Below are positions 13,814 to 22,233 of a stretch of DNA of 64,000 nucleotides, piece by piece. The stretch spans positions 19,673 to 83,672 of IMG/VR virus record IMGVR_UViG_3300020220_003517. One strand, written 5' to 3'. The notes under the pieces are model-generated. The model did not search any database. It was given only the letters and a program-made list of their open reading frames with translations, and was not told the DNA's origin. The translations under genes were made by a program, and so were the position numbers. How positions within the stretch are numbered: position 1 is the first letter of the stretch; the number at the start of each line of letters is the position of its first letter. The DNA comes from a virus.

Positions 13814-14125
13814 TCAAGACTCTTGCGCAATCATTGCAGTGATGATGTTTCCGTTAATAGTCTTAAACTGTTTCCAATAACGGATTGCCAAATCACCGAT
13901 ATGTTTTTCTGATGGTTTAGACACACGGTCCCCGCCGTCTGCTTCTGCTGCTTTGTTCCATGCAGCAATAGAATCGTCAACACACTTAATAACGTGTGAC
14001 ATATCTGTGCAAGGCTCGCTCATCCAGGCTTCTGCTTGTCCAGAAGTGTCTTCCGCGTAGTCAGACCAGTATGCAAGGCCGTTTGCCTCATTGAGGAAGT
14101 TTTCAAAGGTTTTTAGGTGTTTCAT
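13814..14125 (-). CDS. Small protein with capsid-targeting-like N-terminus, 103 aa
   Basis: A 103-residue protein starting MKHLKTFENFLNE, predicted cut after Glu13 with Ala next, the same P1-P1' pair as in T4 internal proteins (E|A). The mature part has Trp-rich helices (LAYWSDYAED; QAEAWMSEPC; SIAAWNKAAEADGG; LAIRYWKQF). No family recognised. I start it at 14125, ignoring an in-frame extension to 14152. It follows the 14140 gene by 14 bases on the minus strand. Confidence 0.72.
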   Translation of the reverse strand: MKHLKTFENFLNEANGLAYWSDYAEDTSGQAEAWMSEPCTDMSHVIKCVDDSIAAWNKAAEADGGDRVSKPSEKHIGDLAIRYWKQFKTINGNIITAMIAQES

Positions 14126-14139
14126 CTTATTATGTTTTT

Positions 14140-14481
14140 TTATAGTGCCCATCCCATGCTTGCACCGTGTGAACCATAGAAATCATCGACTGCGCTGAAA
14201 ACGAAAGTTAGACCTGAGTTATCTTTTCCAGGTTTAAGCAGTAGAACTTCCGAGCCGTGCGGGTCTGTAGTCCACTCGTACTTTACACGGGCTGCGCCCT
14301 TTTCACTTTTAATTGCTTTTTCAATTGCATCTTTATCTACACCTTTATCAAAGGAGATCTGGAATTCATCTTGGTACGGCTTATCAAAAGGAGGAAGGAT
14401 AAAGTTGATATTCTTTAGTTTAGATGTATCAAAAGCCAGGGCTTCATTTAAGAAGTTTTCAAATGTGTGTATGTGCTTCAT
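14140..14481 (-). CDS. Small protein with capsid-targeting-like N-terminus, 113 aa
   Basis: A 113-residue protein starting MKHIHTFENFLNE, predicted cut after Glu13 with Ala next. The mature part looks like a small alpha/beta domain: NINFILPPFDKPYQDEFQISF, the helix DKDAIEKAIKSEKG, strands RVKYEWTTDPHGSEVLLL and LTFVFSAVDDFYG. No family recognised. Second gene of the minus-strand cassette, with short gaps on both sides. Confidence 0.72.
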   Translation of the reverse strand: MKHIHTFENFLNEALAFDTSKLKNINFILPPFDKPYQDEFQISFDKGVDKDAIEKAIKSEKGAARVKYEWTTDPHGSEVLLLKPGKDNSGLTFVFSAVDDFYGSHGASMGWAL

Positions 14482-14496
14482 TATGTTAGAATTTTT

Positions 14497-14718
14497 TTAG
14501 ATATCTGCTCCACCGTCTGAAGCAACGGAATCATCGGATGCGACGTCGTCATCGTCGTCATCGTCGTCATCGCTAACTTCTGCTGCATCGATTTCTTCTT
14601 CTTTTTCTTCTTCTTGTTCACCGCCAGCTTCAGCACGAAGATTCTTCTTAACAAGATCTTTTTCCAATTCATCAGCTTCTACCAAAAAGTCGGAAAAATT
14701 TAATACTCTTCTATTCAT
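14497..14718 (-). CDS. Polyacidic protein with capsid-targeting-like N-terminus, 73 aa
   Basis: A 73-residue protein starting MNRRVLNFSDFLVE, predicted cut after Glu14 with Ala next. The rest is very acidic: a Glu run (EEEKEEEID), then nine Asp in a row, then Ser/Asp repeats. The Asp run is coded by a 9-bp DNA repeat. Such a tail could mimic DNA, bind cations, or act like the acidic cores of phage scaffolds. It is the first gene of the minus-strand cassette, with a late-promoter-like motif upstream. Confidence 0.7.
   Translation of the reverse strand: MNRRVLNFSDFLVEADELEKDLVKKNLRAEAGGEQEEEKEEEIDAAEVSDDDDDDDDDVASDDSVASDGGADI
14545..14571. repeat. 9-bp tandem repeat, three copies
   Basis: gtcgtcatc repeated three times without change (plus-strand reading), coding nine Asp on the minus strand. 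Repeats of this type can change copy number by slippage in steps of three residues. Confidence 0.9.
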
Positions 14719-14735
14719 AGTTTGTCTGTATTTTA

Positions 14736-14747
14736 GACTATATATTC
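14736..14747 (-). promoter_or_regulatory. Putative late promoter of the minus-strand cassette
   Basis: On the minus strand this reads GAATATATAGTC, a variant of the shared motif, 17 bases before the ATG at 14718. Together with the plus-strand copy at 14773 it makes an 81-base divergent promoter region. Confidence 0.5.
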
Positions 14748-14772
14748 ATGGTTAAGAATTGTATATGAAGGT

Positions 14773-14781
14773 GATATATAC
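14773..14781 (+). promoter_or_regulatory. Putative phage late promoter (GATATATAC)
   Basis: Exact copy of the motif, 18 bases before the first gene of the tail/baseplate run. It probably drives the 14800-22 kb structural operon. Confidence 0.65.
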
Positions 14782-14799
14782 CTAAAATAAGTGTAATAA

Positions 14800-17082
14800 A
14801 TGGGTAACGGAAAAAAATCGAAAGGGCCTACGGGGAAAGCAAATGGGACTCCGAGAGACTCTGGACTTTCCGGAGGCTCACCACCGTATAGCGGGCCAAA
14901 AGACCCACCGTATAAAGTTGCTGTTAAGTCTGTCGGTCCCGACGTATACACTATGAAGTTGGGTCCAGACGGTCCACTGGTTGAAACCCAGCCAAATGGA
15001 GCAACCGGGCAAGCAGGGTGGGTTTTGAATTATGGACTTACTTTTGATGACGCTTATAGCAAACTTGAAGCTGTATATGGGACAGGAACAGTTTATCCGC
15101 CACAGCCTGCGGCGGGTGAAGAGGGCACAGAACCCAGTACAAACGACGGAAGTGCTCCAGGTTTAACAGGAGGCCCAAATACTACTTTACCTTTTGACCC
15201 TCGCTTAATTTTTAATGTAGCTGATGACGGTTCTGTTGTTTACAGCTTTTGCACATCCGAAGATATTCAATCGACTTTAACCGAAGGTTTCGTAGTATCT
15301 GTGCCAAGTGCAACGGCCGGAAACACCGGACCTGTTAGTGCATCAAATCCTGAGGTGACTCCAAAGCAAATGAAAGATCTGGCACCTGAACATTGGGGTG
15401 TACCTTCATTAATGAACTACAATGCTTACATTAATTTGCAGGCTGCTGCTGGTAAATTAGGAAATAAGTATTTGATAGATCGTGAAAATCAGCCGCGTTT
15501 TTATGACGTAACAGCAAATGTGCAAAATCCTAATTCAGGATCTACAGGTAGTGGTGCTGTTTCAGGATTAACAACTGACCTAACAGTTTCACAACTTGTT
15601 GAATGGTGTGAAAGACCAGGTAATACAAAATTTCCATACCGATACCAAGACTTTGTTTTCTTAAAGTATTGGAAAAAGATCCCTCTTAACTATATGATTA
15701 CTTTGCGTCGTTATACATTTCCTTGTATTGACAACGTTTCATCGGTATCTGAAGCAAAAGGAGAGATACCAAAGGACAAAATAACGCCAGCTGCTACAGC
15801 TATAACTTTTTTAGGCGAGGACCCTGGAAATAAAATATCAACTATACTTGGGCCTATCAGCGCTGGTCTTAAATGGAAAGAAGTTAAAGCAGATGTTTGG
15901 GAAGTTAGCTTTAGCGGGTCCCCAGGAACAGCAAATGGTCCCGCTCCGGGTTTAGCTACCGTTCTTGGTTACTTAGCGGGTGGTGCCAATGCAGCCAAAC
16001 CTTCTGTAGGTGGTGGGCCACCGCCTGATCCGTACAACAACGGCCCTTATGCTAACAAAATACTTGGTCCTGTTACCGTGATTGATAGCACAAAGGCTCG
16101 TGAGCGAGGTATTACATTCAAACACGAGATTAAGTTACAGTTTGAGTATGTCGCAAGAAGTATTGGAGGTATAAACTCCAAAGCAGCTATACTTGACATA
16201 CTTGGAAATTTAATGTTACTTACATATAATGAAGCAACTTTCTGGGGTGGTATGAACCGCTATATGCCAGCGGCTGCTCAAGGTGGTATTCCTCCTTTTT
16301 TAGGAGGAAGCGAAGGTAGAGATGCCTGGATGAGAGGTGACGTTGACGGATTCTTTAATGCGCTTGGTAAACAATTTGCTAAAGCGATAGAAAATGTGGG
16401 TGAAATGTTTCAAAAATTCTTTGATGATCCTATTGGTGGACTAAAATCAATCGCAGCAGGAGCGCTGAGTGGACACATGTTAATGAATACTACTTCGGGA
16501 TCAGGATTCATGCAGGGAATGCACTCCCTCTTAACGGGTAATCCTGTTGGAGAATGGCACTTAACTGTAGGTAATCCTCTTAACCCGATGATGATGGTTG
16601 GTAATCTTATCTGTACGGGTATAGAAATCAGTTTTAACGAAGAGCTTGGCCCAGATGATTTTCCTACTGAGTTAAAAGCAACAATTTCACTTGAACACGG
16701 AATGCCCAGAGATAGAGCTGGTATAGAATCTATGTTTAACAAAGGATCGGGTAGAATTTATTCAGTTCCTAAAGGATATGAAAATAGTTTTTCATCATTT
16801 AATCAGAGTGCTGTTGATTCTTCTACAGGCGGTTCAACAACTGGTCCTAACCCTTGGGGAGAAAGCAGTGGAATTAAGAAAAACAGTAACGGGAAAGGCA
16901 GGGGTGGAGCTAAAGGATACTATAATGGTGGAAGAAGCGGGTATTCAGGAAAAAACCCACTCCTTGGAGATCCACGCGAAATTGACAACATTATAGGATA
17001 CTATAAGCAATCAGTAATACCAAGGTTAAAAAATACATATAACGCAACTGTCGCAGCTGGTGTAAAATGGATGTCAAAATAA
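14800..17082 (+). CDS. Tail-tube or baseplate structural protein, gp48/gp54-like candidate
   Basis: A 760-residue protein with a low-complexity Gly/Pro/Lys start (GKKSKGPTGKANG) and a Gly/Ser-rich tail. The middle has IPLNYMITLRRYTFPC and a long helical block FKHEIKLQFEYVARSIGG. Near residue 580 comes WHLTVGNPLNPMMMVGN, then FNEELGPDDFPTELKATISLEHG and MFNKGSGRIY, a pattern I associate with baseplate tube-cap proteins of T4-type phages. It opens the structural operon, 18 bases after a late-promoter motif, and the gp53-like gene follows. A virion role is well supported by context; the exact T4 counterpart is uncertain. Confidence 0.65.
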   Translation: MGNGKKSKGPTGKANGTPRDSGLSGGSPPYSGPKDPPYKVAVKSVGPDVYTMKLGPDGPLVETQPNGATGQAGWVLNYGLTFDDAYSKLEAVYGTGTVYPPQPAAGEEGTEPSTNDGSAPGLTGGPNTTLPFDPRLIFNVADDGSVVYSFCTSEDIQSTLTEGFVVSVPSATAGNTGPVSASNPEVTPKQMKDLAPEHWGVPSLMNYNAYINLQAAAGKLGNKYLIDRENQPRFYDVTANVQNPNSGSTGSGAVSGLTTDLTVSQLVEWCERPGNTKFPYRYQDFVFLKYWKKIPLNYMITLRRYTFPCIDNVSSVSEAKGEIPKDKITPAATAITFLGEDPGNKISTILGPISAGLKWKEVKADVWEVSFSGSPGTANGPAPGLATVLGYLAGGANAAKPSVGGGPPPDPYNNGPYANKILGPVTVIDSTKARERGITFKHEIKLQFEYVARSIGGINSKAAILDILGNLMLLTYNEATFWGGMNRYMPAAAQGGIPPFLGGSEGRDAWMRGDVDGFFNALGKQFAKAIENVGEMFQKFFDDPIGGLKSIAAGALSGHMLMNTTSGSGFMQGMHSLLTGNPVGEWHLTVGNPLNPMMMVGNLICTGIEISFNEELGPDDFPTELKATISLEHGMPRDRAGIESMFNKGSGRIYSVPKGYENSFSSFNQSAVDSSTGGSTTGPNPWGESSGIKKNSNGKGRGGAKGYYNGGRSGYSGKNPLLGDPREIDNIIGYYKQSVIPRLKNTYNATVAAGVKWMSK

Positions 17083-17093
17083 TTAAGTAGACT

Positions 17094-17717
17094 ATGCCGA
17101 TTGAATTTAACGTAACACAGAATACTAAACCCGAAATTAAAGACAAAAAAACAAATGAGTTTTATATTGACTTTATTCATAGAGACCTTAATGTTGACCC
17201 TTCAAACGGGCCAAAGGGTATAAAGTACTACCTAGTTACTGATGAAACTGCAATGAGAATAGACTTAATATCCAAAGCAATGTACGGTAACATGGATATG
17301 ATTGAAAAAATTCTTAAGTTTAATGACATAAGTAACCCTCTTGCTATCAATACTGGTGATCTTCTTGTTATATATGACCCAATCAGTCTAAACAAAAACT
17401 TTAGAAATGAAGAAAACCAGGCAGAAAAAATTAAAGATGTTCGTAAACAATATCTTTCCCCTGAAAAAGGTTCCCAGCTTGACCCTAAACTTAAAGAGTT
17501 TGAAAAAAGAAATAAAAAACCTGGTGAAAAATCCGCGCAAGAAAATGCTTTACCTCCTAACTACGCTGACTTTGGGGATAAAGAAATACAATTAAGAAAC
17601 GGTAAACTCTACTTCGGCCCTAATGTTACAAAGAGCAAAGAAGCTTGTGAAGAACCAATTTCTAAAAGTGAATTCTTAGCAAGGCTAGTTAAAAACCGAC
17701 TAAATAATAACAAGTAA
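17094..17717 (+). CDS. Baseplate wedge protein, gp53-like with LysM domain
   Basis: A 207-residue protein whose N-terminal half has a LysM-like fold: YYLVTDETAMRIDLISKAMYGN then the helix MIEKILKFNDISNPLAINTGDLLVIYD. T4 gp53 also carries a LysM-like domain and sits in the baseplate wedge. The C-terminal half is charged and helical. The gene lies between two baseplate genes, and its stop overlaps the next start (TAATG), so it is coupled to the hub gene. The gp53 call follows from domain and position. Confidence 0.7.
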   Translation: MPIEFNVTQNTKPEIKDKKTNEFYIDFIHRDLNVDPSNGPKGIKYYLVTDETAMRIDLISKAMYGNMDMIEKILKFNDISNPLAINTGDLLVIYDPISLNKNFRNEENQAEKIKDVRKQYLSPEKGSQLDPKLKEFEKRNKKPGEKSAQENALPPNYADFGDKEIQLRNGKLYFGPNVTKSKEACEEPISKSEFLARLVKNRLNNNK

Positions 17718-19309
17718 TGGCAGATAACTTTGTTAACCCGTTTTTTATTGAACCGCCGGAGAATCCTAATCAAATTAGAAACACTAATCAAGAAGAGTGC
17801 ATAATTAGGTCTTTGCTAAAACCTACGATAGAGGTTGATGATATGATAATTGAAGATGCATTCCAAGGAACTTCTGAAAATCTTTATGACCAAAAGGGTG
17901 TTGAATCTGGTTATCAAATTCAGAACGATATAGGCACTTCATATCCGTTTATTATGATTAACGCGGTAGTTTTTAACACAGGTGACATTTACGATTTTGA
18001 GATAGATTCAACAGGATTCTTGCCTGCTCTTAGATTAGAAATTGTATTAGACTCGACTAAAACAGGTTTTAAGTTTACATCTGTGCCAAAAGACGGTGAT
18101 TTAGTTAATGTTTTTATTAGAGCCAAGTCTGACGCATTTAAGCCTATCAGAAATGATTTCTTAATAACACGAGTTGATATATCGCCAGGTGTGTCACAAG
18201 GGCAAGGTGGGACACTTACTATCTTTGGCGAACTTTTCGTTCCGCATATACACGATGAAGTGTTAAAGTCATATAGTGGAACAACCTTTGAAGTTTTACA
18301 AAAAGTTGCAGGAGACTTGGGGTTAGGTTTTGCTACCAACGAATCTTTTACTAATGATTCACAAGTCTGGCTATGCACAGGTGATACATTGCATAATTTC
18401 ATTAAGCATGTTGCCAACCACGCTTGGAAAAATGAACAATCTTTTTACAAGGTCTTTATTGATAACTATTATCACTTAAACTTTGTAAATGTTAACCCAC
18501 AGGTTGCTGGTGATGGTAAGATTGAAGTTGCTCTTTTAGACGTAACACAATTTAGGGATTTGTATAATGATAAAGATAACATGGTAGAAAATTCTCAGAC
18601 AACTACAGCCAAAATGTTAACTGACATACAATCTTTAAGAGACACAAACATGTTCATAAAACAGTATGGCGTTGAGAATAATTCATCAGCGGTTTCTAAG
18701 AAGTGGGGTTACAAAAGTTTTTCGCAAATCTTTGACTATCAAAGTTTGCAGTTTTGGAACATATTTGTTGATCCGCTAGTTACCGAAGGCGCGAATGAAA
18801 AAAAGATATTGCTAAAGGGGCGGTCCTTTAAGAAATTACCGGACGGTACGTCCGAAGAAACATATTGGAAAACACAATATAAGAGGTATTGGCAAGGTAT
18901 TCAATATGAAGATGTTCATGACAAGTACTACTATTCAGAACTATGGAATACTCGTAATAACGAAGAGCTAGAAAAATTGTATTTGATAGCTCACGTAGAA
19001 CGCTGGAACCCAAACATATATCGTGGAGAAAAGATACCTGTTCTTGTTTACTCACAAGACAACGTAAACGCAAGAAGGCAGAATGCTACCCCTAACGAAG
19101 TCTCCGATGTAATGGATGTCGGTTCTGAGGCAAACATGGTTGCCAATCAGATTTACAGCGGTTTTTACATGGTAGACGGCATAAAGATTACATATTCAAT
19201 GTTACCTACTTCAACTAACTTCATATCCAATAATAAAGCTATCGTCCCATCTTACACCGAGATCTTTTACTTAAAGAGAAGAGAATGGCCAGTACCTGGA
19301 ACAGGTTAA
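17717..19309 (+). CDS. Baseplate hub protein, gp27/gpD-like
   Basis: A 530-residue protein. The N-terminal half is beta-rich, as in tube-like hub proteins. The middle has TTFEVLQKVAGDLGLGFATNES, then WLCTGDTLHNFIKHVANHAWKNEQSFYKVFIDNYY, the pattern of gp27/gpD hub proteins (helix bundle plus fold with Trp and Tyr). The C-terminal third ends in EIFYLKRREWPVPGTG. In T4 the gp27 trimer holds the gp5 spike; here the spike gene is two genes downstream. Confident hub call by pattern and order. Confidence 0.75.
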   Translation: MADNFVNPFFIEPPENPNQIRNTNQEECIIRSLLKPTIEVDDMIIEDAFQGTSENLYDQKGVESGYQIQNDIGTSYPFIMINAVVFNTGDIYDFEIDSTGFLPALRLEIVLDSTKTGFKFTSVPKDGDLVNVFIRAKSDAFKPIRNDFLITRVDISPGVSQGQGGTLTIFGELFVPHIHDEVLKSYSGTTFEVLQKVAGDLGLGFATNESFTNDSQVWLCTGDTLHNFIKHVANHAWKNEQSFYKVFIDNYYHLNFVNVNPQVAGDGKIEVALLDVTQFRDLYNDKDNMVENSQTTTAKMLTDIQSLRDTNMFIKQYGVENNSSAVSKKWGYKSFSQIFDYQSLQFWNIFVDPLVTEGANEKKILLKGRSFKKLPDGTSEETYWKTQYKRYWQGIQYEDVHDKYYYSELWNTRNNEELEKLYLIAHVERWNPNIYRGEKIPVLVYSQDNVNARRQNATPNEVSDVMDVGSEANMVANQIYSGFYMVDGIKITYSMLPTSTNFISNNKAIVPSYTEIFYLKRREWPVPGTG

Positions 19310-19319
19310 AATATATACT
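19310..19319 (+). promoter_or_regulatory. Putative phage late promoter (AATATATACT)
   Basis: Motif directly after the hub gene stop and only 3 bases before the ATG at 19323, so a transcript from it would be leaderless or nearly so, as at 3666. Confidence 0.55.
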
Positions 19320-19322
19320 AAT

Positions 19323-21368
19323 ATGTACTACACTAACAAAATTACAAAAGGGTTTTTAACTGGCGGGGGCCAGTGGTTACCATCTCCATCTCGCCCCGAA
19401 AAATTTGATGAGGAGATTAGTAGATGGCAAGACTACGAAGACCCTACTTACATGGGCTTCTACTTTAGAATTATCCCAGACGGATATTATGATCCAACTA
19501 ACATGGACATGGATGTAATGCCGATGGGCTTATTTATGAAGTATGATGAAAATTACAATAAGGCCAATGATACGGAGAAAGGCCTTGGTGATGGGTATAC
19601 AAACTTACCTGATGGCGCTGAAAGCTTTTTAAGAAGGCGAGGCGAGTATTACCGCGCTGGCATGATTCGAGAATTTAGAGAGGGTTTTATGAAAGTATCC
19701 ACATACGAGCCATGGACATTCGAAAAAGTTGAAGGATTAGCTGACTTATGGAGAGTTGACCCAAAAAACCCTTATCGCGCAAAAGAAAAGAAAATTATAT
19801 TTGATTGCCATGAAAGCATTTCAATGAAGATGACGTATCTTATTGATTGTTATCGAAAAGCTTCATATGATTTCTCTAACATGCGTCATATGTTACCCGA
19901 TAACCAAAGATACTTTTCAATGGACTTGTGGGTCACTGAAATACGCCATATTAAGCGTCCGAATACTGCGGCTGATCCTAAGGGGCTCTCACCAAATTCT
20001 TTTTTCAACACAGGTTCGTTTATTAGGTTCAGATTAGACTATTGTGAATTTGACTTTTTGACTGAAGAAACTGTAGGTTATTTGGCAGATGTCGCAAGAT
20101 ACGCGAGTGATAAACCAGCACACGTAAAAATACCAATTAAGATTGGAGCGATTCGTGAAGTCAATAACTATGGTATGATGGGTGGACTTATCGCAGACAC
20201 TTTTTACAATTACCAGCGAGGAAAAGACACGATGTATTCATCATTTAATAAAACAACCAGCATACAGGGGGAACCAGAGGGAGATGGTGTAACAAGAGGT
20301 GACGATGTTGAAAAATTCTCGCGTGACTTACAAACTTTGTCTTATAATAACGTTGATGGCTTTAAAGATCTTAGATCACTGCTCTTTTCAGCTGCGACGC
20401 CGCCATTTTTTACGGCGGGGGAAACAGAATGGAGAGAGGGGCAAAGCGTCGGGAAAAGGACAGAGGATAAACAATTTAGTTTTGGCGTGGGGAACAAAAA
20501 TAATGGAACTGAAAACAAAGCACCAGGAAAACAAGGGTTTGAATCAAAAGTATATAATGCACAAGGCGAGCTGGTAGATAGAGTAAACACTTCACTTAAT
20601 GCACAAAACATTCAGTTAGGTGGGGCACCTGCACAAGAAACCAATCTTGCTGGAGAAAATGCATTAGGTGAAAATTTACTTGTACCACCATCTGGCACTT
20701 TGATAGAACGTAACTTAGGAAGCGTTGATGTAGGATCAAGAGCTCGTGCATTGGCTGGAAATTTGCTTAGAGGCGCATTTCTTGGTAATGTTTATGGTTT
20801 ATCTTTAACCACACTTGTAGGTGAACTACAAGGGATTCTGAATAACCCCGTAGCCGCCCTGCAAGGTTTATTAAGTAAATTTGCAAAGTCCCCTAAAGAA
20901 GCTTCTACAATGGCGGATAACATTAACTTAGATGGTGCTGATATTGAACTTCTAAAAGGCTTTATTGGAGACATAAAAGAGATACAATCAGTAACAGCTG
21001 GTACATCTTTAGAGAATGCCACGCTTGGAGAACTTGTAAGATTAGAACCACCTAAAGCTACTACACCAAATCCTCGAAAAGAAGATTTGCTATCATCGGG
21101 TAAGACATCACTGTTACAGTCTGACCTTGGTAGAATCTTATTTGGTTCATCCCCAGTTGCTGCGCAAGCTGTAGCAAAAGCACAGCTTGAAGGACCTGTA
21201 TCTACTATAGATGCTAGTCTTGATACCTCAATCGTTACTTTAGAAGGTGATAAGATTGATAGTGATTCAACTCCTAAACCAGCTAATGTTAACCTTGAAA
21301 GCCAAGGGTCATCTTTAAAATCTACTGGTTTAGGTAACATTGGTTTTTCTAATAAAAGTCGCAAATAA
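19323..21368 (+). CDS. Tail-tube-fold baseplate protein (tube cap/initiator candidate)
   Basis: A 681-residue protein. Residues 1-310 hold a folded region with a tube-protein-like block: KIIFDCHESISMKMTYLIDCYRKA, then DNQRYFSMDLWVTEIRHIKR and FRLDYCEFDFLTEE. T4 gp48, gp54 and the tail tube gp19 share such a fold. The rest (about 320-681) is Gln/Gly/Ala-rich with small hydrophobic helices (LRGAFLGNVYGLSLTTLVGEL) and probably extended. It lies between the hub and spike genes. A near-leaderless promoter motif precedes it. The role as tube cap or initiator is inference. Confidence 0.65.
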   Translation: MYYTNKITKGFLTGGGQWLPSPSRPEKFDEEISRWQDYEDPTYMGFYFRIIPDGYYDPTNMDMDVMPMGLFMKYDENYNKANDTEKGLGDGYTNLPDGAESFLRRRGEYYRAGMIREFREGFMKVSTYEPWTFEKVEGLADLWRVDPKNPYRAKEKKIIFDCHESISMKMTYLIDCYRKASYDFSNMRHMLPDNQRYFSMDLWVTEIRHIKRPNTAADPKGLSPNSFFNTGSFIRFRLDYCEFDFLTEETVGYLADVARYASDKPAHVKIPIKIGAIREVNNYGMMGGLIADTFYNYQRGKDTMYSSFNKTTSIQGEPEGDGVTRGDDVEKFSRDLQTLSYNNVDGFKDLRSLLFSAATPPFFTAGETEWREGQSVGKRTEDKQFSFGVGNKNNGTENKAPGKQGFESKVYNAQGELVDRVNTSLNAQNIQLGGAPAQETNLAGENALGENLLVPPSGTLIERNLGSVDVGSRARALAGNLLRGAFLGNVYGLSLTTLVGELQGILNNPVAALQGLLSKFAKSPKEASTMADNINLDGADIELLKGFIGDIKEIQSVTAGTSLENATLGELVRLEPPKATTPNPRKEDLLSSGKTSLLQSDLGRILFGSSPVAAQAVAKAQLEGPVSTIDASLDTSIVTLEGDKIDSDSTPKPANVNLESQGSSLKSTGLGNIGFSNKSRK

Positions 21369-21399
21369 AATATAAAACTATTAAAGCTAAAAACTAAAA

Positions 21400-22233
21400 A
21401 TGGCAAGTACTCTTGAAAAAAGATATTTATCCCAAGGTTCATTTGTAGGACGAGTAGTTGATAATGATGACCCAAATCGTGAAGGGCGTTGTAGAATCAT
21501 GGTGTTTGGAGTCTTTGACTTTGAAGAACCTGTATATGACAAAAACAATAAACCTATACCCGGGCAGACTAAAAGAACAGAATTGAAAAAAGAAGACATT
21601 CCGTGGGCGTATCCTAAAAATAACAATTTCTTTGCGGGTGGTGAAGGAGGGTTTGGTAATTTAAGTGTGCCTAAGATAGGAGCAATCGTATCAGTAAATT
21701 TTTGTGATGGTAACATTTATTCACCCGAGTATTCTTCTATCATAAACATAAACACTGATATGCAGGCTGCTATCAGCGCTTCATATCTAAACAGTCATGT
21801 GTTTGGCTGGGACCAAGATGAAGAGTTAAAAGTATACTACACACCAGATATCGGTATGGAGATATCTTTAAAAGATTCACATATAACGATAAACCCTGAT
21901 ACAAGTATAACTATAGAGCATTCGGGTAGTGAAAGCATAATTGAACTTGTAGGACCTAACATAAACATCACATGTAATTCAAGCATCAATCTAGCTTCTA
22001 ACTCTCTAATCAGAGCAGAATCTACAGAAGTTGCCATGAATGGCTCAGCAGTTACAAAACTTGGGCCAGCTCCTACATATTCAGCCGTTCTTGCTGAACC
22101 GCTATGGGCATTTCTAAAATCTCTTGCTACTGCGGTTGACGGCAAGTTGCCTTCAACCCCTGGAGTTTATAGTTCGCAGGCTTCTGCGTTTGAACAGTTG
22201 TCTACATCTAAAAACGTTAAAGTAAGTTCATAA
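21400..22233 (+). CDS. Baseplate spike protein, gp5/gpV-like, without lysozyme domain
   Basis: A 277-residue protein. Residues 12-120 are the OB-fold of spike proteins: GSFVGRVVDNDDPNREGRCRIMVFG, IPWAYP, then LSVPKIGAIVSVNFCDGN. Residues 145-205 are a repeat-rich beta-helix (ITINPDTSITIEHSG; INITCNSSINLASNSLI), as in gp5C/gpV needles. T4 gp5 has a lysozyme domain between these parts; here none is present, so wall digestion during entry must come from another protein or is not needed. The C-terminal part is helical, possibly for the next gene's product. The start of the next gene overlaps (TAATG). Confidence 0.82.
   Translation: MASTLEKRYLSQGSFVGRVVDNDDPNREGRCRIMVFGVFDFEEPVYDKNNKPIPGQTKRTELKKEDIPWAYPKNNNFFAGGEGGFGNLSVPKIGAIVSVNFCDGNIYSPEYSSIININTDMQAAISASYLNSHVFGWDQDEELKVYYTPDIGMEISLKDSHITINPDTSITIEHSGSESIIELVGPNINITCNSSINLASNSLIRAESTEVAMNGSAVTKLGPAPTYSAVLAEPLWAFLKSLATAVDGKLPSTPGVYSSQASAFEQLSTSKNVKVSS

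Noticed and set aside
13489-13830. N-terminal extension of the 13489-13788 gene to 13830
   Set aside because: The shared delivery peptide begins at 13788; the extension would bury it and lies in the previous gene.
20792-21475. Long minus-strand frame (227 aa) opposite the 19323 gene
   Set aside because: Opposite a clear structural gene, low-complexity Ser/Leu composition typical of reverse-strand shadows, no motif or leader.
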